Notes: a model not told the origin generated them from the sequence alone. A stretch of 64,000 nucleotides of DNA from Herbiconiux sp. A18JL235 (GCF_040939305.1 NZ_CP162511.1:2108001-2172000), one strand, 5' to 3'; shown: positions 17,687 through 31,717, counted from the stretch's first letter. Numbers and translations: made by a program.

Positions 17687-18303
17687 TGAACGTGATCGGG
17701 CTCACCGGGGGTATCGCCGCCGGCAAATCGACTGTGGCCAAGAGATTCGCCGACCACGGAGCCATCGTCATCGATGCCGACCGGCTCGCGCGCGAGGCGG
17801 TGGAGCCCGGCACCGCGGGCCTCGCGGCCATCGCCGACCGGTTCGGCGCATCCGTCATCGCCGCCGACGGCACCCTCGACCGCGCGGCACTCGGGGCCAT
17901 CGTGTTCTCCGACGAGAGCGCGCGGCTCGATCTCAACGGCATCACGCATCCGGCCGTCGCGCAGCTGCTCAACGACCGACTCTCCGAGATCGCCGAGCGC
18001 GACCCGGATGCGGTCGTCGTCTACGACGTCCCCCTCCTCGCCGAGACGGGCGGCCGGCGCGGCGGCCAGTTCGGCCTCATCGTCGTCGTCGAGGCTCCGG
18101 CCGAGCAACGCATCGACCGCCTCGTCGACCTCAGGGGCATGTCCCGCGAGGAAGCGGCGCGACGGGTGGGTTCGCAGGCCTCCGACGCCGAGCGGCGGGC
18201 CCTCGCCGACATCGTCATCGACTCCGGTGGATCGCTCGACGAGACGCTCCGGCAGGTCGACGATGCCTGGCCCACCCTGCTCGCGCACGCGAGAAAGGGC
18301 TGA
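17686..18303 (+). CDS. coaE: Dephospho-CoA kinase
   Basis: A 205-residue kinase that phosphorylates the ribose 3'-OH of dephospho-CoA, the last step of coenzyme A synthesis. It has the P-loop [12 protein letters not shown] at residues 5-16, the following [14 protein letters not shown] and the lid/core segment [11 protein letters not shown]. The length matches stand-alone bacterial CoaE, without the C-terminal GrpB-like extension found in mycobacteria. The rpsA-coaE neighbourhood is conserved in Actinobacteria. It is followed closely by pxpA (4 bp), so the pxp genes probably share its transcript. Confidence 0.97.
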   Translation: MNVIGLTGGIAAGKSTVAKRFADHGAIVIDADRLAREAVEPGTAGLAAIADRFGASVIAADGTLDRAALGAIVFSDESARLDLNGITHPAVAQLLNDRLSEIAERDPDAVVVYDVPLLAETGGRRGGQFGLIVVVEAPAEQRIDRLVDLRGMSREEAARRVGSQASDAERRALADIVIDSGGSLDETLRQVDDAWPTLLAHARKG

Positions 18304-18307
18304 CGCG

Positions 18308-19069
18308 ATGCCCACCATCGACCTCAACGCCGATCTCGGCGAGTCGTACGGCGCCTGGACCCTCGGCGACGACGCGGCGATGCTCGACGTCGTCTCGAGC
18401 GCGAACGTCGCCTGCGGCTTCCATGCCGGCGACCCGACGGGCCTCCTCGCCACGCTCCGCCTCGCCGCCGCCAGGCGGGTGGTCGTGGGAGCGCAGGTGT
18501 CGTACCCCGACCTGCGCGGCTTCGGGCGGCGCGACATCGACCTCCCCGCCGATGACCTCTTCGCCGACGTCGTGTACCAGATCGGCGCCCTCCAGGGCCT
18601 TGCCGCCTCGGCGGGAACACGCGTCTCCTACGTCAAACCGCACGGCGCCCTCTACAACCGCATCGTTCACGACGAGGTGCAGGCGGGGGCCGTGGTCGAC
18701 GCGCTGGTCAGCCTCGACCCGACGCTCGCGCTCGTCGGCCTCCCCGACTCCGAGGTCTCGCGCCAGGCCGAGGCGGAGGGCCTCCGCTTCGTGCCGGAGG
18801 CGTTCGCCGACCGCGCCTACCGCTCCGACGGCACACTCGTCCCGCGTCGTGAGCCCGGCGCCGTGCTGTACGACCCCGCCGAGATCGCCGAGCGGATGCG
18901 CAGGCTCGCCCTCGAAGGCGTCGTCACCTCCGTCGACGGACATGACATCGCCCTGAGCGCCGAGACCATCTGCGTGCACGGAGACACACCCGGAGCCGTC
19001 GCCATAGCCCGCACCGTTCGCGCCGGCCTCGAGCAGTCGGGGCTCACGATCGGCTCCTTCGTGGCGTGA
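18308..19069 (+). CDS. pxpA: 5-oxoprolinase subunit PxpA (LamB/YcsF family)
   Basis: A 253-residue LamB/YcsF protein. With PxpB and PxpC it hydrolyses 5-oxoproline (pyroglutamate) to glutamate with ATP, recovering this unavoidable damage product of glutamate and glutamine. The N-terminus [13 protein letters not shown] and the motif [13 protein letters not shown] are diagnostic, and KPHGALYN follows near residue 114. ATG start 18308. The stop overlaps the start of pxpB. The pxpABC order is the common bacterial one. Confidence 0.96.
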   Translation: MPTIDLNADLGESYGAWTLGDDAAMLDVVSSANVACGFHAGDPTGLLATLRLAAARRVVVGAQVSYPDLRGFGRRDIDLPADDLFADVVYQIGALQGLAASAGTRVSYVKPHGALYNRIVHDEVQAGAVVDALVSLDPTLALVGLPDSEVSRQAEAEGLRFVPEAFADRAYRSDGTLVPRREPGAVLYDPAEIAERMRRLALEGVVTSVDGHDIALSAETICVHGDTPGAVAIARTVRAGLEQSGLTIGSFVA

Positions 19070-19752
19070 TGAGCGCAGTCCCGGGCCCTGAGGTGCGGCG
19101 AATGGGGGAGTCGGCACTCCTCGCGGAGTTCGCCGACTCCGCCCAGACGCTGCAGGCGTATCGGATGCTGCGGGCGGCAGCCAGAGGGGACCCTGCGCAC
19201 CACGGTGTGCTCGAGCTCGTTCCCGCGGCTCGCACCGTGCTCGTGGTGATCGACTCCCGGCGGGTGGGCCTTGTGGCCACGGAGGCGTGGCTGAGGTCGG
19301 CGATCTCCGACCCGGCATCCGGCTCCGCCACCGCGTCCGCAGGTGGCGTCGACGCCCGCCGACCGCGCCACGATGCCCTAGAGCTCACTGTGCGCTACGA
19401 CGGGCCCGACCTCGGAGCCGTCGCCGACCTGCTCGGCGTCACCGTCGACGATGTCATCGACCTCCACACCGGCGGCGAATGGACGTCGGCCTTCATCGGT
19501 TTCGCCCCGGGATTCGCGTATCTCACCGCATCCGATTCCCGTCTCACCGTACCGCGGCGCAGCTCCCCGCGCGCCGCGGTACCCGCCGGATCGGTAGCCC
19601 TCGCCGCCGGCTATTGTGGCGTCTACCCCGCCCGGTCGCCGGGCGGCTGGCAGATCATCGGGCACACCGATGCTCCCCTCTGGAACCCCGAGGCGGCCGA
19701 GCCCGCACTTCTCGCCCCGGGCACCGTGGTGAGGTTCGTCCGTGCGAGGTGA
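19069..19752 (+). CDS. pxpB: 5-oxoprolinase subunit PxpB (KipI-like)
   Basis: A 227-residue protein of the KipI/AHS1 family, cyclophilin-like fold. The C-terminal half has the family block FIGFAPGFAYLTASDSRLTVPRRSSPRAAVPAGSVALA and then GGWQIIGHT (shown here only as landmarks). Start given as ATG 19069, which overlaps the pxpA TGA; a GTG three bases earlier is also possible. Residues 80-105 form a poorly conserved Ala/Ser/Gly-rich insert. Acts with PxpA and PxpC. Confidence 0.93.
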   Translation: MSAVPGPEVRRMGESALLAEFADSAQTLQAYRMLRAAARGDPAHHGVLELVPAARTVLVVIDSRRVGLVATEAWLRSAISDPASGSATASAGGVDARRPRHDALELTVRYDGPDLGAVADLLGVTVDDVIDLHTGGEWTSAFIGFAPGFAYLTASDSRLTVPRRSSPRAAVPAGSVALAAGYCGVYPARSPGGWQIIGHTDAPLWNPEAAEPALLAPGTVVRFVRAR

Positions 19753-20713
19753 GTCGGTGCTCGAGGTGCTGGCGACCGGCCCGTTCGCGCTCGTGCAGGA
19801 TCGTGGCCGGGCCGGTCACGCCCATCTCGGTGTCACGGGATCGGGCGCGGCGGATCGAGCGGCAGCCGCTGCCGCGAACCGACTCGTCGGCAACCTCCCC
19901 GACGCGGCGGTGATCGAGATGGTGTCCGGCGGTCTCAGCCTGCGGGTCACCGGAACGGTGCTGCTCGCGACCGCCGGAGCGCCAGGAACGGTGCGGGTCG
20001 ATCGCGGATCGGTGCCCCAGACCGCTCCGCGGCTGACCGGTCGCCGCGTGCGGATACCGGTGCAGTACCCGGTCGGCTGGTCGGTCACGGCGTTCGCGGG
20101 CGATGTGGTCACAGTGCTCCCGCCCGAGCGGGGTCTCCGCAGCTATCTCGCGGTGCGCGGCGGGGTCGCCGTCGAGCGCGTGCTCGGAAGCCGGTCGACG
20201 GATGTGCTCAGCGGCCTGGGCCCTGCACCGCTCGCACCGGGTGACAGGCTGCCGCTCGGCGACGAGAACGGCGCCTGGCCGGCCGCCGACTTCATTCCCC
20301 CCGCCCTCCCACGAGACGGTGCATCGGCAGCGTCGCTGCACATCGTCCGCGGTCCGCGTGACGATTGGTTCGGCGACGACGGATGGCGGCGCCTGCTCGA
20401 GCAACCGTGGGTCGTCGGGGTGGAGTCGAATCGCGTCGGGGTGCGGCTCGAGGGTGCGCATCCGCTCGAGCGCGAGGTGCTGTGGCGCGAGGTCGAGCTG
20501 CCCAGCGAGGGGATGGTCGCCGGTGCGGTGCAGGTGCCCCCGGGAGGCGAGCTCGTCGTGTTCGGTCGCGATCATCCGGTGACGGGCGGGTACCCGGTGA
20601 TTGGGGTGATCGACGAGCCGTCGCTCGACCTGATCGCCCAGCTCAGACCGGGCGACCAGGTGCGGTTCGGCGATCAGCCGAAGAGCATCGCCGCCTCTTT
20701 GTACCGGCGCTGA
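19742..20713 (+). CDS. pxpC: 5-oxoprolinase subunit PxpC (KipA-like)
   Basis: A 323-residue KipA/AHS2 family protein, the third subunit of 5-oxoprolinase. Landmarks are LVQDRGRAGHAHLGVTGSGA near the start, RSYLAVRGGV in the middle and the C-terminal ELVVFGRDHPVTGGYP. GTG start 19742 overlaps pxpB by 11 nt. Its last 40 bp are shared, on the opposite strand, with the end of pfkA. Both C-termini look normal for their families, so the overlap is probably real. Confidence 0.94.
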   Translation: MRGESVLEVLATGPFALVQDRGRAGHAHLGVTGSGAADRAAAAAANRLVGNLPDAAVIEMVSGGLSLRVTGTVLLATAGAPGTVRVDRGSVPQTAPRLTGRRVRIPVQYPVGWSVTAFAGDVVTVLPPERGLRSYLAVRGGVAVERVLGSRSTDVLSGLGPAPLAPGDRLPLGDENGAWPAADFIPPALPRDGASAASLHIVRGPRDDWFGDDGWRRLLEQPWVVGVESNRVGVRLEGAHPLEREVLWREVELPSEGMVAGAVQVPPGGELVVFGRDHPVTGGYPVIGVIDEPSLDLIAQLRPGDQVRFGDQPKSIAASLYRR

Positions 20714-21699
20714 GGCACAGTCTTCAGGCGGCCGAGCGCCTCCTCGAAGCCGACGGTGACGATGTCGGTGCCGCGCAGCGCGACCATCTGGCCCCACTCC
20801 TTCGCCTCGACGATGTCGCTCGCCGCCATGCCGAGTCGCGTCGCGAGCACCCGGTCGTAGGCGGTGGGCACGCCACCCCGCTGGATGTGACCGAGCGTGG
20901 TGGCGCGCGTCTCGATGCCCGTCATGTCTTCGATGATGGGGGCGAGACGCTCGCCGATGCCGCCCAGGCGCGGGCGGCCGAAGGCATCGAGACCGCGCTC
21001 GGAGTGCGCGTCGTCTTCGTGATCGGGCTTGAAGCCCTCCGCCACCACGACGAGCGGAGCGCGGCCGCGGTCTGCGGCGCTCTTCACCCAGGCGGCGACC
21101 TGCTCCATGCTGGTCTTCTGCTCGGGGATGAGGATGGCGTGGGCGCCGGCCGCCATGCCGGAGTGCAGGGCGATCCAGCCGACGTGGCGGCCCATCACCT
21201 CGGCGACCATGCAGCGGCTGTGCGAGTCGCCCGTGGTGCGCAGGCGGTCCATCGCCTCGGTGGCGATCTCGACGGCGGTGTCGAACCCGAAGGTGTAGTC
21301 GGTGGCGTCGAGATCGTTGTCGACGGTCTTGGGGACGCCCACGATCTTGAGCCCCGCATCCGTCAGCCGCTTGGCCGCGGCGAGGGTGCCCTCCCCGCCG
21401 ATGGCGATGATGGCGTCGATGCCGAGGCCGTCGAGGGTCTCCTGGATACGCTCGGGGCCGCCGTTGCCTTCGAACGGGTTGGTGCGGGAGGTGCCGAGGA
21501 TGGTGCCTCCCTGCTTGGCGATGCCGCGCACGTCGCTGCGCTCGAGCGGCGAGATGTCGCCGTTCACGACGCCGCGCCAGCCGTCTTTGAAGCCGACGAA
21601 CTCCTGGCCGTTGATCTCAGTGCCCTTGAGCACGGCTCCGCGGATGACCGCGTTCAGCCCGGGGCAGTCGCCGCCGGAGGTGAGGATGCCGATTCGCAT
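20674..21699 (-). CDS. pfkA: ATP-dependent 6-phosphofructokinase
   Basis: A 341-residue phosphofructokinase that phosphorylates fructose 6-phosphate, the committed step of glycolysis. Landmarks are GILTSGGDCPGLNAVIRG at the N-terminus, the nucleotide site GGEGTL, the catalytic PKTVDND, and the substrate segments MGRHVGWIA and GHIQRGGVPTAYDR. The second Gly of GGEG, at the position of E. coli G104, marks ATP use; PPi-dependent relatives have Asp there. The Glu replacing the E. coli Asp103 is usual in this actinobacterial subgroup. Start at ATG 21699 with GAGG-type site upstream; a longer upstream frame is antisense to uvrB/uvrA and is not coding. Confidence 0.95.
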   Translation of the reverse strand: MRIGILTSGGDCPGLNAVIRGAVLKGTEINGQEFVGFKDGWRGVVNGDISPLERSDVRGIAKQGGTILGTSRTNPFEGNGGPERIQETLDGLGIDAIIAIGGEGTLAAAKRLTDAGLKIVGVPKTVDNDLDATDYTFGFDTAVEIATEAMDRLRTTGDSHSRCMVAEVMGRHVGWIALHSGMAAGAHAILIPEQKTSMEQVAAWVKSAADRGRAPLVVVAEGFKPDHEDDAHSERGLDAFGRPRLGGIGERLAPIIEDMTGIETRATTLGHIQRGGVPTAYDRVLATRLGMAASDIVEAKEWGQMVALRGTDIVTVGFEEALGRLKTVPQRRYKEAAMLFG

Positions 21700-21810
21700 G
21701 GTGATGCCTGCCTCGATGTGGTGGATGAGGTTGGGTGCCCACGCGCTGCCGGGTGCGGGCGGGCGCTCACGCTGTGAGCGAGCACCGACGCTGGTGTCGG
21801 TGGTCCTCCC

Positions 21811-21822
21811 TAAACTTAACGC

Positions 21823-21823
<1 letters not shown>
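21811..21823 (+). promoter_or_regulatory. Leaderless-type promoter of uvrB
   Basis: TAAACT at 21811-21816 is followed by exactly six bases and ATG at 21823. No LexA box is seen near it. Confidence 0.6.
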
Positions 21824-23892
<2,069 letters not shown>

Positions 23893-23982
23893 CCCGGCAG
23901 CGCGTGCCGTTGGGTTGCGTGGACCGCGCCGCCATGGGCTGCTTTCGCTGCCATCCGCACGCCTACGGCACGCGCCGCCGGG
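23893..23982. repeat. 18-bp inverted repeat immediately after uvrB
   Basis: Arms at 23893-23910 and 23965-23982 match at 17 of 18 positions and enclose 54 bp with further self-complementarity. The first arm begins at the base after the uvrB stop codon. It could end the uvrB transcript, but its 54-bp interior is unusual for a terminator. Confidence 0.6.
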
Positions 23983-24138
23983 TACGGGGCCGGCGGGGCC
24001 GTCTACCCGGGCGGTCCTGACGTCTTCAACGACTTCGCCGAGCCGTAGACGGGATGCGTCGGCACCTGGAAGTTCACGAGACTCGATGGCCAGATGCCTA
24101 CGGTCGCCGACGCGACTCGCATCGTGCGGACGCGCTGA
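23980..24138 (+). pseudogene. Possible coding relic with one internal stop
   Basis: Within the uvrB-uvrA spacer one frame reads 22 codons, TAG at 24046, then 29 codons to TGA at 24136. Both halves have the high third-position GC of real genes here (for example PDVFNDFAEP and CVGTWKFTRLDGQMP). I do not recognise a family. It may be the remnant of a decayed gene, but such frames also arise by chance in high-GC DNA. Confidence 0.25.
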
Positions 24139-24208
24139 AACGATATGAGAATCAGCACGCCGAGCCTGTATGGAGCTCGGCGCTGCGATTCTCATACCGT
24201 TTCGGCGC
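24132..24208. repeat. Large 77-bp imperfect palindrome between uvrB and uvrA
   Basis: Two 34-nt arms (24132-24165 and 24175-24208) pair except for two single mismatches and a short 4-nt internal loop, around a 9-nt apex. Each arm carries the unusually AT-rich core TATGAGAATC. The two palindromes and the possible relic leave only about 95 bp of the 411-bp spacer, just upstream of the uvrA promoter, with nothing recognisable. Confidence 0.75.
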
Positions 24209-24291
24209 ATCCCCGTGACCGAACGTGCCGATCGGGCCGCCCTCCGATGGTGCCGTGAGCGTAATCGGGGGGCGGTGTCGGTGGGTCGACT

Positions 24292-24303
24292 TAGACTTTT
24301 GGG

Positions 24304-24304
<1 letters not shown>
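24292..24304 (+). promoter_or_regulatory. Leaderless-type promoter of uvrA
   Basis: TAGACT at 24292-24297 is followed by exactly six bases and the GTG start at 24304. No -35 or LexA box is visible. Confidence 0.6.
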
Positions 24305-27216
<2,912 letters not shown>

Positions 27217-27226
27217 GGCGCATCTC

Positions 27227-27259
27227 TCGAACCCGGGCGCCAGGACGTGCCCGGTTCGA
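27227..27259. terminator. Hairpin between uvrA and the convergent pRiA4b-like gene
   Basis: A stem of TCGAACCCGGGC (27227-27238) with GCCCGGTTCGA (27249-27259), one base bulged, has a 10-nt loop. It begins 10 bp past the uvrA stop and 18 bp before the end of the convergent gene. Confidence 0.6.
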
Positions 27260-27276
27260 CAGACCCGCCCGAGGCG

Positions 27277-28737
27277 TCACCTCAAGCGCAGCGGCGTGAG
27301 CAGCCCGTCGATCTCCTCGACGGGCTGCTCACCCGACGACGCGACGCACCGGGGCAGCACCAGTTGAGCATCCGGTTCGAGCACCTCCTCGAGCCGGATG
27401 CGCACCCGCACGCCCGAAGACCCGCCCCCCTCGATCACGTCGTCACCGTCGTACTCGTAGTCGAGCTCGTCGCCAGGCTCCACCAGCAGCTCGCCGAGCT
27501 GCACCTCCAGCTCGTCCTCGGCACCCTCGGGGAGTTCGTCGCCGACACCGATCCCCGGCGCACCGACCCCCGGCGCACCGATCCCCGGCGCACCGCCCCA
27601 CGACCGCGACTCCCCGCCGCGCGCCCCGACCGAGAGGAACAGCTCATCCGTCTCCTCCACCCTGAACCGGTGCGGATGCTCGTCGTCCCACTCGAACGCC
27701 AGCTGCACCGCGAGGTGCACCCCGCCCAGATCGGTGTCGGCGGCGAACACCAGCCGACGCCACACCGACGGCTCCGAAGACGCCCCAGCCCCGATCACGG
27801 TAGCGGTCACGACGAGCCCCGACCCGGGCGCGTGCGGGTTGCCGAGCAGCCCGCGGGCATCGGCGATGTCGACGACCGCGTCGGCGAGCACTCCGCGCAG
27901 CCCAGGCGCCGCCTCGAGCCGCTGCTCGTCGCTCCCCGCCACCGCACCCGCCCGCAGCAGCCCGTCGCTCTCGAACCGCTCGAGCACCGCGTGCGTGGCG
28001 GCGTCGGCGTCGCGCCGTTCGGCGTCGCCCGCTCCGACGGCGACGTCGAGCATGGCCACGATGCGCTCCGTCGAGCGACCCGGGAGGAGCTCCGGCAGGG
28101 CCGCCACGCAGAGCAGCCCGAGAACCCGCTCGGCCGCGAGATCGGTCACCTCGGCCAGGGCGGCGTCGATGTAGTCGGCGACCCCTTCGGCGGTGCCGCC
28201 ACCTGCCGCGAAGGCCTGAAGCGCCACCCGCTCGTTCACCGGCTCGACGTCGTCGACGTCGTCCATCGCCTCGATCAGGGTCACGAGCATCCCGCCCGCC
28301 GACTCCGATGCCACGGCGAGCACCTCGTCGCTGGCGTCGATCTCGTCGTCGCTCGCGTCCCAGCTGCCGCTCTCCACGGCGAAGTCGAGGTAGTGCTCGA
28401 GCGCGTCGAGCACCTCGGGCAGGCGCGGCCAGAGCCCGTCGTCGTCCTCCACCCGGTCGAGCAGCGTCTCGAGCACCTCGGCCCGCGGGCTGCGCAGGCG
28501 GCCGCCGCTCAGGTCGAACAGCGTGGTGAGCATCGCCCGGATGTCGTCACCGGATGCGTGGCCGTCGCCCGGCGCCGACCCGCTGTCGTCGAGGTGGCGC
28601 TGGTACCACCGCCCGAACTGCAGCAGCGTCGCGGTGACGGCAGCGCCGCCGGCCGCACCGCGGGGCGAGGCCCCGGAGCCCCCGCCCCGCGACGCGCCCC
28701 CGCCGCCCGGCGTTCCGCCCTTGCGCTTCTTCGGCAT
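27277..28737 (-). CDS. pRiA4b ORF3-like domain protein
   Basis: A 486-residue protein. The first 35 residues are basic and Gly-rich (MPKKRKGG), probably disordered. Residues 35-290 are acidic and helical with no recognised domain. Residues about 305-470 carry a plasmid pRiA4b ORF-3 / IS1096 TnpR-passenger type domain: WRRLVFAADTDLGGVHLAVQLAFEWDDEHPHRF, then ELDYEYDGDD in place of the usual YDFGD (landmarks only). A Gly-Ala-Pro repeat interrupts this domain. The domain is associated with mobile elements in some genomes, but no element surrounds it here. The gene lies between uvrA and uvrC; a repair role would be guesswork. Confidence 0.75.
   Translation of the reverse strand: MPKKRKGGTPGGGGASRGGGSGASPRGAAGGAAVTATLLQFGRWYQRHLDDSGSAPGDGHASGDDIRAMLTTLFDLSGGRLRSPRAEVLETLLDRVEDDDGLWPRLPEVLDALEHYLDFAVESGSWDASDDEIDASDEVLAVASESAGGMLVTLIEAMDDVDDVEPVNERVALQAFAAGGGTAEGVADYIDAALAEVTDLAAERVLGLLCVAALPELLPGRSTERIVAMLDVAVGAGDAERRDADAATHAVLERFESDGLLRAGAVAGSDEQRLEAAPGLRGVLADAVVDIADARGLLGNPHAPGSGLVVTATVIGAGASSEPSVWRRLVFAADTDLGGVHLAVQLAFEWDDEHPHRFRVEETDELFLSVGARGGESRSWGGAPGIGAPGVGAPGIGVGDELPEGAEDELEVQLGELLVEPGDELDYEYDGDDVIEGGGSSGVRVRIRLEEVLEPDAQLVLPRCVASSGEQPVEEIDGLLTPLRLR
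27547..27591 (-). repeat. Three 15-bp tandem repeats inside the pRiA4b-like gene
   Basis: The unit ACCGATCCCCGGCGC is repeated at 27547, 27562 (one change) and 27577, with a partial fourth copy. It encodes the pentapeptide Gly-Ala-Pro-Gly-Ile/Val repeated in frame, a linker-like insert in the C-terminal domain. Copy-number change would stay in frame. Confidence 0.8.
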
Positions 28738-28833
28738 CGGGTGCCCCTCTCTCGTGTTCCGGCCCGCGTATCGCGAGCGCTATCGACCGTAGCCGACCTC
28801 GGTGTCGGTGCGGGATGGGAGAATCGTTGAACC

Positions 28834-30744
28834 ATGGCAGACACCGTCAGTTATCGCCCCAAGGCCGGTGAGATCCCCACCCAGCCCGGGGTGTACCGCT
28901 TCAAAGACGCGAGCGGCCGCGTGCTCTACGTCGGCAAGGCGAAGAATCTGCGTGCTCGTCTCAGCAACTACTTCGCGCCGCTGCGCAGCCTCCACGAGCG
29001 CACCCGCCGCATGGTCACCACCGCCGCCGGTGTGGAGTGGACGGTGGTGGGCACCGACATCGAGTCGCTGCAGCTGGAGTACACCTGGATCAAGGAGTTC
29101 AACCCGCCGTTCAACGTCAAGTTCCGCGACGACAAGACGTACCCGTTCCTCGCGGTGACACTCGGCGACGAGGCACCCCGCGTGATGGTCACGCGCAACC
29201 ACCGCATCAAGGGCGCGAAGTACTTCGGCCCCTACCCGAAGATCTGGGCGGTGCGCGACACCATCGACCTCATGATCAAGGCGTTCCCCATCCGCACCTG
29301 CTCCGACTCGAGCTACAAGCATGCGATGCAGACCGGGCGTCCCTGCTTCCCGGGGCAGATCGGGCGCTGCGGCGGGCCCTGCTCGCAGAAGGTCACGATC
29401 GAGGAGCACCGCGCCAGGGTCGACGACTTCGTCGCCTTCCTCGAGGGCGGCGACAAGCGCTTCGTCACGGCGGCCACCAAGGGTATGCGCGAGGCGGCCG
29501 AGCGGCAGGACTACGAGGCGGCCGCCGTCTACCGCGACCGCCTGCAGGCCCTGGAGGCGGTGCTCGCCAAGAGCGCTGTGGTGCTGCGCGACTCCGCCGA
29601 CACCGACCTGTTCGCCATCGAGCACGACGAGCTCGCCGCGAGCGTGCAGCAGTTCATGGTGCGCGGTGGGCGCATCCGTGGTGAGCGCTCATGGACCGTC
29701 GACAAGGAGATCGACGTCGACACCGGCGAGCTCGTCGATTCGATCCTGCTGCAGGCCTACGACGACGAGGTTCCGCCGCGGGAGATCATCGTGCCTGCGT
29801 TGCCCGACGACTCCGAGGAGCTCGCGGCATGGCTCGGTGGCCGGCGGCCGAAGCAGGGCCGCGTCGTCCTCCGCACCGCTCAGCGCGGCGAGAAGGCGGC
29901 GCTCATGGAGACCGCGTCGATGAACGCGAAGAACAACCTCATGCTCTACAAGACGCGTCGCTCGGCCGACTTCGTCGCCCGCTCGCAGGCGCTCACCGAC
30001 ATCCAGGAGGCGCTCGGCATGACCGACGCGCCGCTGCGCATGGAGTGCTTCGACGTCTCGCACCTCTCCGGCACGAACATCGTGGCGTCGATGGTGGTGT
30101 TCGAAGACGGGCTCGCCCGCAAAGACCAGTACCGCCGGTTCAGCATCGCCGACTCCACCGACGACACCGAGTCGATCTACCAGGTCATCACGCGGCGGCT
30201 CGCCTACCTCAGGTCGGATCCCGAGCGGGAGGCGGCGGATGCTGCGGCGGCGGCCGAGCAGATCTTCAGCGACGGTGAGGGCCCGGTCGAACCCGCGAAG
30301 CGCAAGAAGTTCTCCTACCCGCCGAACCTGCTCATCGTCGACGGTGGTCAGCCCCAGGTGAACGCCGCAGCCCGCGCCCTCGAGGAGTCGGGGGTGGAAG
30401 GAATCTTCCTGGCCGGCATCGCCAAACGCCTCGAGGAGGTGTGGCTCCCCGACAGCGACTACCCGGTCATCCTCCCTCGTGGCAGCGAGGCCCTGTTCAT
30501 GATCCAGCGCATCCGCGACGAGGCGCACCGTTTCGCCATCACGCATCAGCGGGCCAGGCGCAAACGCGACATCACGAGCGTGCTCACCGAGGTGCCCGGA
30601 CTCGGCCCCGCACGGGTGCGCGAGCTCCTGCGGCACTTCGGCTCGGTCTCCGAGCTCAAGAAGGCCGACGTCGAGGCCATCTCGACGGTGAAGGGGATCG
30701 GCCCCCAGCTCGCCGCCACGATCCGCAGCGCTCTCGCCGGGTAG
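28834..30744 (+). CDS. uvrC: Excinuclease ABC subunit C
   Basis: A 636-residue dual-incision nuclease of nucleotide excision repair. The N-terminal GIY-YIG domain ([20 protein letters not shown]) makes the 3' cut. A Cys cluster ([13 protein letters not shown]) and a UVR motif ([20 protein letters not shown]) follow. The C-terminal RNase H-like domain makes the 5' cut ([20 protein letters not shown]), and tandem helix-hairpin-helix motifs close the protein. A GAGAAT -10-like hexamer nine bases before the ATG suggests a very short leader. uvrC-rapZ-whiA is a conserved order. Confidence 0.98.
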   Translation: MADTVSYRPKAGEIPTQPGVYRFKDASGRVLYVGKAKNLRARLSNYFAPLRSLHERTRRMVTTAAGVEWTVVGTDIESLQLEYTWIKEFNPPFNVKFRDDKTYPFLAVTLGDEAPRVMVTRNHRIKGAKYFGPYPKIWAVRDTIDLMIKAFPIRTCSDSSYKHAMQTGRPCFPGQIGRCGGPCSQKVTIEEHRARVDDFVAFLEGGDKRFVTAATKGMREAAERQDYEAAAVYRDRLQALEAVLAKSAVVLRDSADTDLFAIEHDELAASVQQFMVRGGRIRGERSWTVDKEIDVDTGELVDSILLQAYDDEVPPREIIVPALPDDSEELAAWLGGRRPKQGRVVLRTAQRGEKAALMETASMNAKNNLMLYKTRRSADFVARSQALTDIQEALGMTDAPLRMECFDVSHLSGTNIVASMVVFEDGLARKDQYRRFSIADSTDDTESIYQVITRRLAYLRSDPEREAADAAAAAEQIFSDGEGPVEPAKRKKFSYPPNLLIVDGGQPQVNAAARALEESGVEGIFLAGIAKRLEEVWLPDSDYPVILPRGSEALFMIQRIRDEAHRFAITHQRARRKRDITSVLTEVPGLGPARVRELLRHFGSVSELKKADVEAISTVKGIGPQLAATIRSALAG

Positions 30745-30838
30745 CGTCGGTGGCGACGGGTAGGCTAGAGCACCGAATAGTCCGACAGCGACGCCCGCCC
30801 CTTTCGAAGCGGCGCGCACCCCGAAGCGAAAGCGAACG

Positions 30839-31717
30839 ATGACTCCCGACACACCTCAGCAGCAGGAAGTGCTGATCGTCACGGGGATGTCGGGCGCCGG
30901 GCGCTCGACGGTGGCCAACGCGCTGGAAGACCTCGGCTGGTACGTCGTCGACAACCTGCCGCCGCAGATGCTCCGCCCCCTGGTCGACCTCGCCGAGCAC
31001 GCCGGGTCGACCCTGCCGCGCATCGCCGCGGTGGTCGACGTGCGCGGCCGCGACTTCTTCTCCGACCTGCAGGAGATCATCCAGGCCCTCCGCAGCGGCA
31101 CCCAGCTGCGCGTGGTGTTCCTCGAGGCCACCGATCAGGCTCTGGTGCGGCGCTTCGAGCAGGTGCGTCGGCCTCACCCGTTGCAGGGCAACGGCACGCT
31201 CCTCGACGGCATCGGCGCCGAGCGGGCGAGACTCAGCCCCATCCGCGAGTCGAGCGACATCATCATCGACACCTCCGACCTCAACATCCATCAGCTCGCC
31301 ACGACCGTGCAGGAGCGGTTCTCGACAGCCGACACGGCGGGCGTGCAGGTCACGGTGATGAGCTTCGGGTTCAAGTACGGTGCGCCCACCGACGCCGACG
31401 GCATCGCCGACGCCCGCTTCCTGCCCAACCCGTTCTGGGTTCCCGAGCTGCGGGCCCACACCGGTCTCGACACCGAGGTGCGCGAGTACGTGCTCGGGCA
31501 GACAGGCGCGGGGGAGTTCGTCGAGTCGTACGCCAAGGCTCTCGAGCCCGTTCTCGCCGGGTACCAGCGCGAGAACAAGCGCCACGCCACCATCGCGATC
31601 GGCTGCACGGGCGGCAAGCACCGCTCCGTCGCCATCGCCCGTGAGCTCGCCGACCGCATCGCCCGCTTCCCGGGCGTGGTCGTGAGCGTGAAGCACCGCG
31701 ACCTCGGTCGCGAATGA
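30839..31717 (+). CDS. rapZ: RapZ/YvcJ-type nucleotide-binding protein
   Basis: A 292-residue P-loop protein. In E. coli RapZ guides RNase E to the sRNA GlmZ; in Gram-positives the homologue YvcJ binds nucleotides and its role is less clear. The Walker A is GMSGAGRST at about residues 17-25, with Arg in place of the usual Lys, as is common in actinobacterial members. LEDLGWYVVDNLPPQ and the C-terminal GCTGGKHRSVAIARELA are diagnostic. A TAGGCT hexamer at 30761-30766 suggests its own promoter with a leader of about 65 nt. The usual next gene, yvcK, is missing. Confidence 0.92.
   Translation: MTPDTPQQQEVLIVTGMSGAGRSTVANALEDLGWYVVDNLPPQMLRPLVDLAEHAGSTLPRIAAVVDVRGRDFFSDLQEIIQALRSGTQLRVVFLEATDQALVRRFEQVRRPHPLQGNGTLLDGIGAERARLSPIRESSDIIIDTSDLNIHQLATTVQERFSTADTAGVQVTVMSFGFKYGAPTDADGIADARFLPNPFWVPELRAHTGLDTEVREYVLGQTGAGEFVESYAKALEPVLAGYQRENKRHATIAIGCTGGKHRSVAIARELADRIARFPGVVVSVKHRDLGRE

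Noticed and set aside
21700..21822. Search for a LexA box upstream of uvrB, and also of polA, uvrA and uvrC
   Set aside because: No GAAC-N4-GTTC was seen near these starts. Only imuA' has a convincing site, so SOS control is not claimed for the others.
24132..24208. The large palindrome as a tRNA, tmRNA or CRISPR unit
   Set aside because: It lacks T-loop, anticodon and repeat-spacer structure; it is one long stem.
27277..28737. Possible insertion sequence around the pRiA4b-like gene
   Set aside because: No transposase, terminal inverted repeats or target-site duplications were seen on either side.
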